Assembly: GCA_032716605.1 (NCBI GenBank)
Contig: CM064502.1
Span: forward strand, 36,697,895-36,761,894
Direction of reading: 5' to 3'
Source of the DNA: Paralithodes platypus
Taxonomy: Eukaryota > Arthropoda > Malacostraca > Decapoda > Lithodidae
DNA: 64,000 nucleotides
Shown in pieces: positions 32,801 to 38,442 of the stretch. Below the pieces are notes generated by a model that made no database searches, was not told the origin of the DNA, and worked only from the letters and a program-made list of their open reading frames with translations. The translations under genes were made by a program, and so were the position numbers. How positions within the stretch are numbered: the stretch's first letter is position 1; every line of letters begins with the position of its first letter.

Positions 32801-33662
32801 TATCGTGGCAAGTGTATTTGGGTGGGCGATACCTCACGACGCACCTTACAAACCTGACCTAGACAAACACATCATGGCTACTGCTGAGGTAAGACACAGT
32901 AATTAACGAACACCCCCATTCTTAACATTAATCCTCCATTACAAACCTCAATGCACTAGAATAAACTAATGAAAGCATATGATTCTCCTGGGATTCGATC
33001 TCGGGACACCATATATATACAGGGAGAGAGGAGGTGGAGAGGTATTTCGGGTTCTGTAGGTCTTAGCTTAGCTCTTTAAGATGTGAACAATTATCTGATA
33101 TAATATATAATTTAACATTATCTGGTGCAACGTCATGGGGGTTATTTTGGCATTTTGTTTAATTATGTAGGGTTTTAATTGCTTGTGCCATTTTCGAACA
33201 ATGTAATTTTAGTTTACCCCCTAGACTCTAAAAAAAAAACCGCCTCTCGAGACCCCCTTCAAACTTAAAATAACGTCCCCCAGGCCCCCTTCAAGTTAAA
33301 TGTGTACATTTTTTGGTAGAAAAATTTCCCGACCAAAGGCCGGTTTCTCCCAAATTGATGGCTCGCTATCGCTCGCCCAGGAAACATCGACACCTTATTG
33401 GGTTGAACCATCATATAATCGCCAATCTAATGAGATGAAACGTCTTAAAATCTCCAAGCTAATGGAGTAAAACTGGGAGGTTCTAAATTGGCCAGCCCTG
33501 CACATAATAGGGTTAAGGTCATACCAGCTTATTCCCCCCGTCCCCAGGCTGGCTTATACAACCAATGGCGGAAAGAGATGTTGGATGAGGCGGCCAGGGA
33601 ACAACGACAGAGGGAACGAGCACTCACCAAGGATAATACACAACAGGTGACTGCTGGAGAGG

Positions 33663-33696
<34 letters not shown>

Positions 33697-33811
33697 CGTG
33701 AGGAGCTTGACCATCACCCATATATTGAGTCCTCTCCTTATAGTGCTGGTGGGGATGGTTTTCAGTACCTTGGCTTTTGTGGTTGAGAAGTCCCTTGTGC
33801 CTCCATCTTAA
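17715..33811 (+). CDS. Ionotropic receptor (glutamate-receptor-like chemoreceptor), last seven exons
   Basis: Seven exons join in consistent phase to about 420 codons without a stop: 17715-17886, 21712-21788, 23361-23520, 25464-25729, 29029-29166, 32702-32888, 33548-33811. Order: lobe S1 (residues 1-about 112), M1 (about 113-133), pore region (about 150-175), M2 (about 183-207), lobe S2 (about 208-345) and M4 (about 390-410). Such proteins are ligand-gated cation channels in sensory neuron membranes, usually working with a co-receptor. Signature blocks are 'APFWVES', 'RAERFEFSHPVDYTPF', 'MYRGSLIAFLTSP' and 'GWAIPHDAPYKPDL'. Signal peptide and N-terminal exons are missing, either upstream of the window or unrecognised. 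Exon 3 has a weak donor. There is no evidence on expression. It could be a recently dead gene, but every exon is open. Confidence 0.88.
17937..18300 (-). mobile_element. TTAA-A element, inverted, just after receptor exon 1
   Basis: Complete: TTAAGGGGAGAT at the left, ATCTCCCCTTAA at the right. It contains the core in reverse: TTTTTCGGTAGAAAAA, GGCCGAAGGCCGG and GGCTCGCTATCGCTGGCC. 364 bp including both TTAA. Confidence 0.88.
18301..18633 (+). pseudogene. Decayed tail of a non-LTR element
   Basis: The stretch at about 18385-18490 (CCCTGTCACTCTCTCAA ... GGGGGAGGCACTCG ... TTTTGTCTCCCTCA) matches the 3' end of the reverse transcriptase fragment at 60020-60100. The rest, 18490-18633, is A-rich with no feature. 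Confidence 0.6.
18634..19023 (+). mobile_element. TTAA-B fold-back element
   Basis: TTAA at both ends. Left arm: pyrimidine tract, CATTCGTCCACATTCAGC, TTTTAAGACG, then GGCGAGCGATAGCGAGCC, the stem around TACGCCGG and TTTTTCTATCGAAAAA. Loop: (TA) run near 18858-18885. Right arm repeats the left in reverse, ending in a purine tract and GCGAGGTGGGCT. Confidence 0.85.
19128..19510 (-). mobile_element. TTAA-B fold-back element, opposite orientation
   Basis: Starts TTAACACAGCCCACCTCGC, the reverse of the right end of the previous copy, so the two copies face each other across 104 bp (19024-19127). It has both arms and a (TA) loop near 19263-19275. The right end AGCCGGTGACCCCCC lacks TTAA. 19511-19673 shows nothing. 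Confidence 0.82.
19674..20230 (+). mobile_element. TTAA-D element, copy 1, with truncated extra end
   Basis: It opens TTAACCCCTCTTTGGCGGGGCCCGACTTAAGG, and a second, shifted end TTAACCCTTGTCTGGCGG follows at 19745, so two partial copies are merged. The body shares about 400 bp with 20231-20643, 23906-24362 and 53525-54013: 'GAGAGAGAGACGAG', 'ACGATCGTTGCAAGAGAAC', 'CATTGGAAAGCTCAATTA' and 'CATGAAAAAGAGCACGGAA'. It ends GGGCCCGCTCGCAAGGCG. Confidence 0.78.
20231..20643 (+). mobile_element. TTAA-D element, copy 2
   Basis: Direct continuation with the same body as copy 1; it lacks the GGCGGGGCC end and ends CCCGCTCGTGGAGTGTTAA. A frame of about 70 codons containing CHWKAQL and LCMKKSTE is open here, as in all four copies. 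Confidence 0.75.
20644..21388. other. Intron stretch with a palindrome, no gene
   Basis: 20692-20735 is a broken end of a TTAA-A element (TTTAAGGAGGGGG). At 20744-20813 there is an inverted repeat around CACGTGATGCGT / ACGCATCACGTG. C9-11 and T9-11 runs lie at about 21138-21190, with a second T-rich stretch near 21265-21285. No credible coding exon seen. Confidence 0.5.
21389..21685 (-). mobile_element. TTAA-A element, inverted, just before receptor exon 2
   Basis: Right end GTGCCTCCCCTTAA (TTAA 21682-21685); left end shortened at TTAAGC (21390-21399). Core present: TTTTTCGGTAGAAAAA, CCGCCGAAGG and GGCTCGCTATCGCTCGCC. The exon acceptor AG is only 26 bp beyond the TTAA. Confidence 0.85.
21712..21788 (+). 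CDS. Receptor exon 2: lobe S1, 77 bp
   Basis: Acceptor TTGTTGTTTCAG, donor AAAG/GTTGGT. It encodes 'VWAQVERRVSFMSPEMWALLPSRAER', in phase with exons 1 and 3; the final Arg codon is completed by the next exon. The S-F-M-S-P ... L-P-S-R-x-E-R pattern corresponds to the strand ahead of the 'DFS' block in ionotropic receptors. Confidence 0.85.
21797..22150 (+). mobile_element. TTAA-B fold-back element, 8 bp after receptor exon 2
   Basis: Left TTAA at 21797-21800, GGGGGGTCAACG, a long T/C tract, CATTCAGCCAACTG, GGTGAGCGATAGCGAGCC, GCGGCTTCGCCGG, (TA) loop near 21998-22010, then the reverse arm ending GCGAGGTGGGCTCCC. The right TTAA is not preserved. Confidence 0.85.
22347..22562. mobile_element. 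TTAA-C element, intact
   Basis: 216 bp with TTAA at both ends. Arms: CCCTTTGAGTACCAGCGACG and GGACGTCCCTGGTACTGAACG, then GACGATATTATGCAGCTTAGG facing CCTAAGCTGAATAATATCGTC. This is the reference copy used to recognise the split copies at 1949/16420 and 58556/59017. Confidence 0.85.
22672..22884. mobile_element. Small palindromic TTAA element
   Basis: TTAACCTCTTGCGAGTTT at the left mirrors AAACTCGCAAGTGGTCAA at the right, followed inward by TATAAGGAAGTTGGAG / CTCCAACTTCCTTATA and TTGTAGACA / TGTCTACAG. About 213 bp, only one copy seen. The left TTAA is intact; the right reads TCAA. Confidence 0.7.
22959..23339 (+). mobile_element. TTAA-B fold-back element, just before receptor exon 3
   Basis: TTAA at 22959-22962 and 23336-23339, with the usual arms and a shortened loop (ATATACATATTTTTG). 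The exon begins 21 bp after the right TTAA, so the polypyrimidine and branch region of the exon 3 acceptor is largely supplied by the element. Confidence 0.85.
23361..23520 (+). CDS. Receptor exon 3: end of S1 and membrane segment M1
   Basis: Acceptor ATTTGGGCAG. It encodes 'FEFSHPVDYTPFVFALAKP', 'PSWLNCVYPLTPEVWG', then the hydrophobic segment 'AVLVTGLVVCCLLLT' (M1). The best in-phase donor is ACG/GTGCGG at 23521, a weak site; GT at 23526 or 23532 would break the frame to exon 4. The weak donor is the least certain join in the gene. Confidence 0.85.
23565..23905 (-). mobile_element. TTAA-A element, inverted, 44 bp after receptor exon 3
   Basis: TTAAGGGGAGATGG at the left. The core has TTTTTGGTAGAAAAA, GGCCAAAGGCCGG and GGCTCACTATCATTCGCC. 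The right end runs into a TTAA-D element without a clear TTAA. Confidence 0.82.
23906..24362 (+). mobile_element. TTAA-D element, copy 3
   Basis: Begins near 23911 with GGTCTAGAG and CTATGTGGCGGGG and ends GGCCCGCTCGTAAGGCGTTAA (TTAA 24359-24362). The body matches the other three copies. The open frame with CHWKAQL is again intact. Confidence 0.78.
24363..25463. other. Receptor intron, no recognised element
   Basis: About 1.1 kb. AT-rich with many short TAATA/ATTAT runs around 24830-24960 and a GA-rich/CT-rich stretch 24960-25110. Near 25196-25240 it holds GGCACGAAACATGCTGAC and GGTTTAAGGGTTAA, which resemble ends of another TTAA family. No exon seen. Confidence 0.5.
25464..25729 (+). CDS. 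Receptor exon 4: pore region, second membrane segment, start of S2
   Basis: Acceptor GCTACCAG, donor GATAG/GTATGT. 88 residues plus two bases. Blocks: the re-entrant pore region 'SGAVVLEALGCLVGQGLY', then 'RSNHTLMTSWLLFGLVMGA' (membrane), and 'MYRGSLIAFLTSP', the position of the conserved SYTANLAAF block of glutamate receptors. It ends with 'PPRPETLQELVDYVDR', the first helix of S2. Confidence 0.88.
25730..26249. other. Receptor intron, no recognised element
   Basis: About 520 bp with TTAACCCGTTCGGCTTC at 25758, which resembles a TTAA-element end, and otherwise AT-rich sequence. Nothing coding seen. Confidence 0.45.
26250..27085 (-). pseudogene. Reverse transcriptase C-terminal fragment, first copy
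   Basis: Minus-strand frames 27075-26770 and 26664-26284 carry the tail of a non-LTR reverse transcriptase: 'LSWKDHTTTLTKTASQKLGVL', 'FFTPAQLLALYRSTT', 'CIEYCSHV', then in a shifted frame 'NLSLFAAMLHLSRYS' and 'AELWNSLPESIFPSSYDL'. The family is the same as 27086-28490 and 59358-60112. Frameshifted and therefore dead. It lies antisense in the intron between receptor exons 4 and 5. Confidence 0.8.
27086..28490 (-). pseudogene. Reverse transcriptase fragment, second copy, with a TTAA insertion
   Basis: Same family as the preceding copy but longer. Minus-strand frame 28057-27665 has the polymerase box 'IHSYADDSTLHY' and 'SDLSIISDWGREILVTFN'; 27434-27192 has the tail. The part before the box resumes at 28376-28490 ('NCIVDGHRSLPY'), so 28040-28375 is an insertion. 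Several shifts and stops. Confidence 0.78.
28040..28375. mobile_element. TTAA-type insertion with repeated hairpin GACGGCT..AGCCGTC
   Basis: It interrupts the reverse transcriptase frame. The left part holds 'ATTAATTAACCCCCC'. Near the right end the unit CTGACGGCTNGCAGCCGTCGCTGGGA occurs twice in tandem (about 28284-28311 and 28328-28354). Limits are approximate. Confidence 0.6.
28493..28606 (+). pseudogene. Truncated duplicate of receptor exon 5 with its acceptor
   Basis: It starts at a TTAA and carries intron-like bases, then the acceptor CTCCATACACAG and the first 22 bases of exon 5 (GGTGACCATGGACTCGTGGG). It then breaks into a TTAA-A element at 28607. The intact exon stands 445 bp downstream with the same flank order. 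As it has no donor it cannot serve as an exon, but it is a decoy acceptor. Confidence 0.82.
28607..28939 (+). mobile_element. TTAA-A element between the two exon 5 copies
   Basis: The left end is missing (starts inside the family at GATTTTGAGACC); the right end is CCCCCTTAAG (TTAA 28936-28939). Core: GGCGAGCAATAGCGAGCC, CGGCCTACGGCCGGG, TTTTTCCACCGAAAAA. Confidence 0.82.
29029..29166 (+). CDS. Receptor exon 5: lobe S2
   Basis: Acceptor CTCCACACGTAG, donor AAAAA/GTAAGT. It encodes 'VTMDSWGLNRKKSLIASDIP', then 'LGHMREIGIDVVDGLTETL'. One base completes the Arg begun by exon 4 and two bases pass to exon 6. S2 closes on the ligand with S1; the ligand cannot be told from this sequence. Confidence 0.85.
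29363..30058 (-). pseudogene. Retropepsin-like protease fragment of an LTR element
   Basis: The minus-strand frame has the active-site block 'VRLLIDTGAARSCLF' near residue 30, 'VFYSDCSQYDRYMGLDGLQRL' and a proline-rich tail. It is the 3' neighbour of the gag frames 30934-30116 and is cut off at 29363, so RT and integrase are absent. Related to the protease at 43591-42617. Confidence 0.78.
30116..30934 (-). pseudogene. Gag fragment of an LTR element
   Basis: Two minus-strand frames, 30934-30638 ('REKIAVLFTHLGKAVS', 'PELTWDQFRSIIINA') and 30604-30116 ('VLLRVLPAFIKEHFTI', then a Gln/Pro/Arg-rich tail), resemble the two gag pieces at 44487-43603 in spacing and motif order ('LTWAPFEIYVKAAL', 'FRALLRILPLAVADHF'). 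No zinc knuckle is seen. A stop and a shift separate the pieces. Confidence 0.72.
31073..32163 (-). repeat. LTR of the gag-protease element (1.09 kb)
   Basis: On the minus strand it begins TGTGACAAAC and ends GTATAACA, followed by TTGGCGGCAGACGG, a primer-site-like sequence, and then gag. Part of the + strand (about 31145-31230) resembles the sequence at the end of the window (63734-63830). Length inferred from TG/CA ends only. Confidence 0.6.
32164..32577 (-). pseudogene. 3' ORF tail of an LTR element lying outside the LTR
   Basis: The minus-strand frame 32543-32247 (98 codons, 'EEENTTPLPSDITIRATTPP' and 'PPTPGKDIIITIN') resembles in composition the last ORF of the 36-47 kb element, which also ends just before an LTR. 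It would be the end of a second copy sharing this LTR. Homology is not proven. Confidence 0.45.
32702..32888 (+). CDS. Receptor exon 6: end of lobe S2
   Basis: Acceptor CTATTACAG, donor GAG/GTAAGA. It encodes 'FLKLKAVKHFTKIDGSLPIY', then 'IIVASVFGWAIPHDAPYKPD' and 'LDKHIMATAE'. GW-IPHDAPYKP is a strong ionotropic receptor block before the last membrane segment. No frame disruption. Confidence 0.88.
33210..33487 (-). mobile_element. Decayed TTAA-A element in the last receptor intron
   Basis: Core elements remain: TTTTTTGGTAGAAAAA, ACCAAAGGCCGG and GGCTCGCTATCGCTCGCC, then the family's 'TCTTAAAATC' steps. Both ends lost. It stands 60 bp before the exon 7 acceptor. Confidence 0.72.
33548..33811 (+). 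CDS. Receptor exon 7: last membrane segment and stop
   Basis: Acceptor CCGTCCCCAG. 87 codons: 'AGLYNQWRKEMLDEAAREQ', a charged stretch, 11 consecutive Asn coded by AAC repeats (33664-33696), 'SLTITHILSPLLIVLVGMVF' (M4) and a short tail ending in Ser. The stop TAA (33809-33811) is part of the TTAA at which the following TTAA-A element begins. The Asn run is a microsatellite in coding DNA and may vary in length. Confidence 0.88.
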
Positions 33812-34160
33812 GGGGAGATAGACCGTTTTTTCTGGACCTCCTGCCCCACTAGTTTTGAGATTATAAGATGTTCGGCCCATTAGTTTGGCGATTTTAACAC
33901 CTTTCACCCAATTTCGTTGTCAATTGTAAGACCTTTTGTGCCATTTAGGTGTCAATTATTTCCTGGCGAGCGAAAGCGAGCCTGCAATTTTAAAAGGAAA
34001 CGGCCTTCGGCCGGGACATTTTTCTACCGAAAAATTTACAAATTAATCTTCAGGGTCTAGGGGGTGTTTTTCTAAGCTTGAAGGAGATCTAGGGAGGAAA
34101 CTAAAAATATATATGAATAAATGAATTAATAAACCAAACAAACAGCCAGTCTCCCCTTAA
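33808..34160 (+). mobile_element. TTAA-A element starting at the receptor stop codon
   Basis: 353 bp, TTAA 33808-33811 and 34157-34160, ends TTAAGGGGAGATAGACCG and CCAGTCTCCCCTTAA. Full core: GGCGAGCGAAAGCGAGCC, CGGCCTTCGGCCGGG, TTTTTCTACCGAAAAA. AATAAA occurs at 34116 and 34128, so it could give the receptor mRNA its 3' end. Confidence 0.88.
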
Positions 34161-34230
34161 AGTGCTGGTGGGGATGGTGTTCAGTACCTTGGCTTTTGTG
34201 GTCGAGATATTCCTTGTGCCTCCATCTTAA
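34161..34230 (+). pseudogene. Duplicate of the receptor's M4 coding end
   Basis: This stretch matches 33742-33811 with few changes and encodes the M4 end again down to 'CCATCTTAA'. It lies 419 bp downstream between two TTAA-A elements. No acceptor precedes it, so it is not expected to be used. Confidence 0.85.
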
Positions 34231-34600
34231 GGGGGGATGGGCCGGTTTTCTGGACCACTTTCTCCCTCATCTTTAGCCCTATTAGTTTTCAGACGCTAAG
34301 ATGTTTTTCCCATTAGTTAGTCGATTTTGAAACCTTTCGCCCCAATTCTTCGTCAATATTTAGACCTTTTTTTGCTATTCAGGTGTCGATTTTTTCCCTG
34401 GCGAACGATAGTGAGCCTGTAATGTTGGGAGAACCTGCCTTTCGCCGGGACATTTTTCTACCGAAAAATTTACAAATTTATCTAGAAGGGGGATCTAATG
34501 GATTTTGTTTTGTTTTTATTTGATAGACGTCTAGGGAGGAAACTAGAAAAATAATGAATACATGCAAAAATCGCCCAAAAAGTGAACCGTCCTCCCTTAA
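34227..34600 (+). mobile_element. TTAA-A element, second one after the receptor
   Basis: TTAA 34227-34230 and 34597-34600. Core: GGCGAACGATAGTGAGCC, GCCTTTCGCCGGG, TTTTTCTACCGAAAAA. Right end CCGTCCTCCCTTAA. Confidence 0.85.
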
Positions 34601-35240
34601 CCCGTTCAGTACCGGTGGCGTCTTTGTGAGGTTCTTTACTCCGATGACACCATGTTGATGTGGATCTTCAGTAGGCCTCTCTGTGATGAATAATGTTTGT
34701 AGAAAACTGCCACCACTAATAGTTTATAGACATATTAGGAGTCTGGAATCAATCAACCCATGCGATCAGCCTTTCCTTTATTTGTTGTATAAGTATGCAG
34801 GAACACAGTCAGGAATCAAATCAGGTGTGAAATGATGAAGTGGTGAGAATGGTGAAAGTGGGTGTGTGAGAGCGTGGTGAGTGGACCTCCGCCCTCGACT
34901 CGTGTCTGTCAAGTTCTCTTCTGTGTGATCGCCGTCATGCCTTGGTTCAACCGCACCTCGCCTTCCGAGAATGCATAACCAATCATGAAAGCGTGAATAA
35001 TCCTGAATGACGAGTGAATAATAATACATGACGAGTGAATAATCGTGCATAACTCCAGTCCAGGGTTGTCCTGGTGTTTAGGTTAGCAAGTCGTTAATAT
35101 AGGAACGAAATGATTAATCAGCATGTTTACCTTAGCTATTGATAAGGACACCTGTGGTCTTGCCTCTGGACCACAGCTAGCAGCTCCTTGTACAGGCATA
35201 ATTATACAAAAGTCGTGTCATAAGTATGAATTGAGTTATG
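34601..35240. other. Unassigned stretch
   Basis: About 640 bp. 34601-34630 (CCGTTCAGTACCGGTGGCGTC) resembles a TTAA-C end. The remainder has short repeats of AATCATGAAAGCGTGAATAATC / ATACATGACGAGTGAATAAT type (34980-35045) and no coding signal. Confidence 0.45.
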
Positions 35241-35466
35241 AGTTGTCTAAATATGAGTGAAAGGATGGTATACCATCTTTCATATGTCATCTTGGCTATG
35301 TTTAGACGATTTTATTCAGCTAAGGAAGGACCTGTATCAGTCATATGGCTACAAAATATCTCAACGAACCCTTTTAACTACCACAGATACTTTCCTAGCT
35401 GCATAATATCTTCTAAATATAGCTAGAATAAAATATAATACACGTCGCTGGTACTCAGAGGGTTAA
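35241..35466. mobile_element. TTAA-C element, left arm diverged
   Basis: The right arm is clear: ATAATATCTTCTAAATATAGC, then CACGTCGCTGGTACTCAGAGGGTTAA. The right TTAA (35463-35466) is shared with the following TTAA-A element. The left arm keeps only TTTAGACGATTTTATTCAGC. Confidence 0.72.
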
Positions 35467-35794
35467 GGGGAGATTTCCACTTGAAGGATTTTGTTTAGGA
35501 CACCTTTCTCCCTCATGAATAACCCCATTGCTATTGAGATTTTAAGACGTGTGCCCCATTAATTTGGATATTTTAAGAGCTTTCACCCCATGTATGTCTA
35601 TATTAAGACATTTGTGCTATTTTGTTGTTGATTTTGTTTCCAGGCAAGCGATAGCAAGCCTGTAATTTTTGAGGAATCGGCCTTCTGTTGATTTTCTACC
35701 TAAAAATGTACAATTTTATCTTGGAAGGTGGTCTAGGGAGTGTAATTTTAAGCTTGCTGAAGGTATAGGGAACAAACAATAAGCCTCCCCTTAA
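35463..35794 (+). mobile_element. TTAA-A element
   Basis: TTAA at both ends, TTAAGGGGAGATTTCC and GCCTCCCCTTAA. The core is eroded: GGCAAGCGATAGCAAGCC is kept, the second stem is damaged ('GGCCTTCTG'). Confidence 0.8.
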
Positions 35795-36024
35795 GTTAAA
35801 TCATCCAAATCAAATGTGCGTTGATAGTGCCTGCGTTATATCATATGAGCATAGAATATTGAATTGGGAAATGTTCTTCAGATACAACTTTAACTAATGC
35901 TTATTTAATATATAACAAAAATGTATTTCCGTTAAATTACATTATATATACTTAATGTGATCAATAAAACTCAGAATCTCAATACTCTTCGTATTACTAC
36001 CTTAATTATACTGTAAAAAAAAAT

Positions 36025-36093
<69 letters not shown>

Positions 36094-36122
36094 TATATAT
36101 ATATATATATACCGGTATATAT

Positions 36123-36164
<42 letters not shown>

Positions 36165-36167
36165 AGA
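35795..36167. repeat. AT-rich stretch with a long (TA)n tract
   Basis: 35795-36020 is unassigned AT-rich DNA; 36028-36160 is almost pure (TA)n with interruptions around ACCGGTATATATG. It abuts the LTR element starting at 36168. Confidence 0.8.
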
Positions 36168-38442
36168 TGACGGGTTGGTATTTTAACTCGACTGGTTATA
36201 ATCTCTATTACAATCTTATAATAAGATATCTTGAAATAGAATATGCTGGACAGGGTCATGTCTAGCTTTATGTATCTTGCACCGACTCTTTATTCCAAGG
36301 CAACATTCACACAATAAGAACACAATATTGCTTCACACTTTAGTTTATTCAATTTGCATGAGGTATGATATATAGAATATTGTTCTGTCATATAGGGCAG
36401 ACAGTACAGGTACTGAAGTGACGTATCAGAGATAGGATGGTCTATAATGATATTTTGGTTATAATTAGTCACGTTACATTTACACACAGTATAGATAATA
36501 TAAATATGCAGGAATAATGGTGTTATACATGTACATAGGAAATCAAATCAAATGATAACGCGTATGTGAGTATAACGTCTAGCGTGAAGACTTCTGGCAT
36601 AAGGCTAATTGACTTGACTATACGTTTACGAGCGGCGGGCGGTGAGCGCTTATCAAGGGGATTAAGAAAGGGTCACACAGGTAAGATAAATACAAGTTTG
36701 TGCGTTTGACCCTAGGTCAGAGTAACTGCTTTGGTATGAATTTATAATTCGAAATAGTGCGACTATAAGACACTAGTGAATATTAAATATATACTAAGGA
36801 GCTTATGGACAGGGTGGTTTAAGTTGGAATTTACTTATCTAAGCGGTTTCTGTGAAAGACTCGACACACGGCTACGAAAAATAGATTTACACCGGGTAAG
36901 AGATCGATACACACAAGGATAGAATTCAAATTCAAATTTAGATTAATGAATCGCTATAACAGGTGTTTTAATGAAAGCAAGTTAATGTAAAATGAGGAAA
37001 AGACCTCAATTAAAATGCTACTGGATAATCACAGTAAAATATAATTCGGAAGAACTTAGAATATAAAAGGGCGTACACCACGAAGTTGTACTAAGCTGAA
37101 ATACTTCGATAATAGTATAAAAGGAAATTTGAATATATTAGCAATTCCCTATCTGGCAATACGTGGATCAAAAATATGGCGTATGCGAATTACATGAACA
37201 TATGATGTAATTAAATATTTACTATAGAAATAGTAAGATCGAAATGGTAATGGTCTCTACGATAATAAGAAGACACGAATAATAAATAACTTGAACGAGA
37301 GTTACTATAAATGTGAGAAAATATTATTAATTACCAACACACGTAGATCAGATTAATTCACAAGCACTGGTATAAACGAGATAGCTCGAATAATAGAATT
37401 AAGGTTTTAACTCAACGGAGGGGTTCTTGACTTTTCGGCAAGGAAAGATAGATAAATTAAAATTTGGGCATAGGTCCTAGGTAAATGGTAGTAAATTAGG
37501 GAATATCTTCACGGTATACGTTTACACTTCAACTTCGATATACAAGAGAATAACATATATAGGTGACATCTGAGAGTATTCCGTCGTGAGCCTGGATCTA
37601 GATGAGTGTATAATAACGGATGTACAATTGACAAGGAATAATAACACTTCAGAAAGATACTGCAAAGGGGTATTTCATAGCAATATTTAGTGGGATGAAA
37701 TCACTTGCACAGATCAAGATTAATGGAAAGACAAATGACCATGTAACGTGTACACAGATCGATAATTGAATAAAAATGGGCACAGATCAACTTAATAACA
37801 CTTCGCGGAACACTCGCATATATTACCTTACCTTCAACAATAGCCACAAATTGAGTTACGCAGAAACACTTAGGGTTAGCGTGGAGGAGGAGAAGAGCCA
37901 AGAACGAGGGGCCCCGTCACAGAGGTCCGGGCCCGGTAGCTGGACGTAAGGGGGGCCACTCGTCAGGGGTCCAGGGGCAGGGCCAGGCATCAGGGTACTG
38001 CTTCGGCAGGGGGTCAGTGGACAGCAGGCTCCTTCTCTCTCTCAGGCAAACGACTCCCGGACAGCAATTATCCGGACGGAGTGTTTAGGTAGTTATACTC
38101 CCGACATATATATCCGGACGGACGGAGTAAGCTACTGAGTGTGAACTGACTTCCTGTAGTTTCAGTCAGTACGTATTTGGGTTATTTCTCTTTGTCATGT
38201 TGCGTGATCTCGTATCAATAAATACATAGAAGTGGGCTATGTTGAGGTTAATATTTATATGAAAAATACATTATGGTGCTTAATGATATCGCACTGAGGT
38301 TCTCATCTGTTTGACCTTTTGTTCTTTCTTATATCATCAAGCCTGATGATGTAATTCGTGATTTCCTGTTCACTCATTATTATGGCTATTTGGACTGTTT
38401 ATGGAATGATTTTCTTCCGTGGCACTTTATATTACCATTTCA
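36168..38442 (-). repeat. LTR at the element's 3' side
   Basis: On the + strand it runs from TGACGGGTTGG to ACCATTTCA. It matches 44575-46815 along its length. The last codons of the 3' ORF run up to the LTR edge. Confidence 0.8.

Noticed and set aside
33488..33547. Possible earlier start of the last receptor exon
   Set aside because: The open frame upstream of 33548 runs through the remains of a TTAA-A element; the acceptor CCGTCCCCAG and phase agreement with exon 6 fix the exon start.
34161..34230. Alternative last exon of the receptor
   Set aside because: The repeat begins at the element's TTAA with no acceptor or polypyrimidine tract, so it cannot be spliced in as it stands.
36025..36160. 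AT-rich tract as replication origin or promoter
   Set aside because: It is a plain (TA)n microsatellite like several others here, with no further signal.
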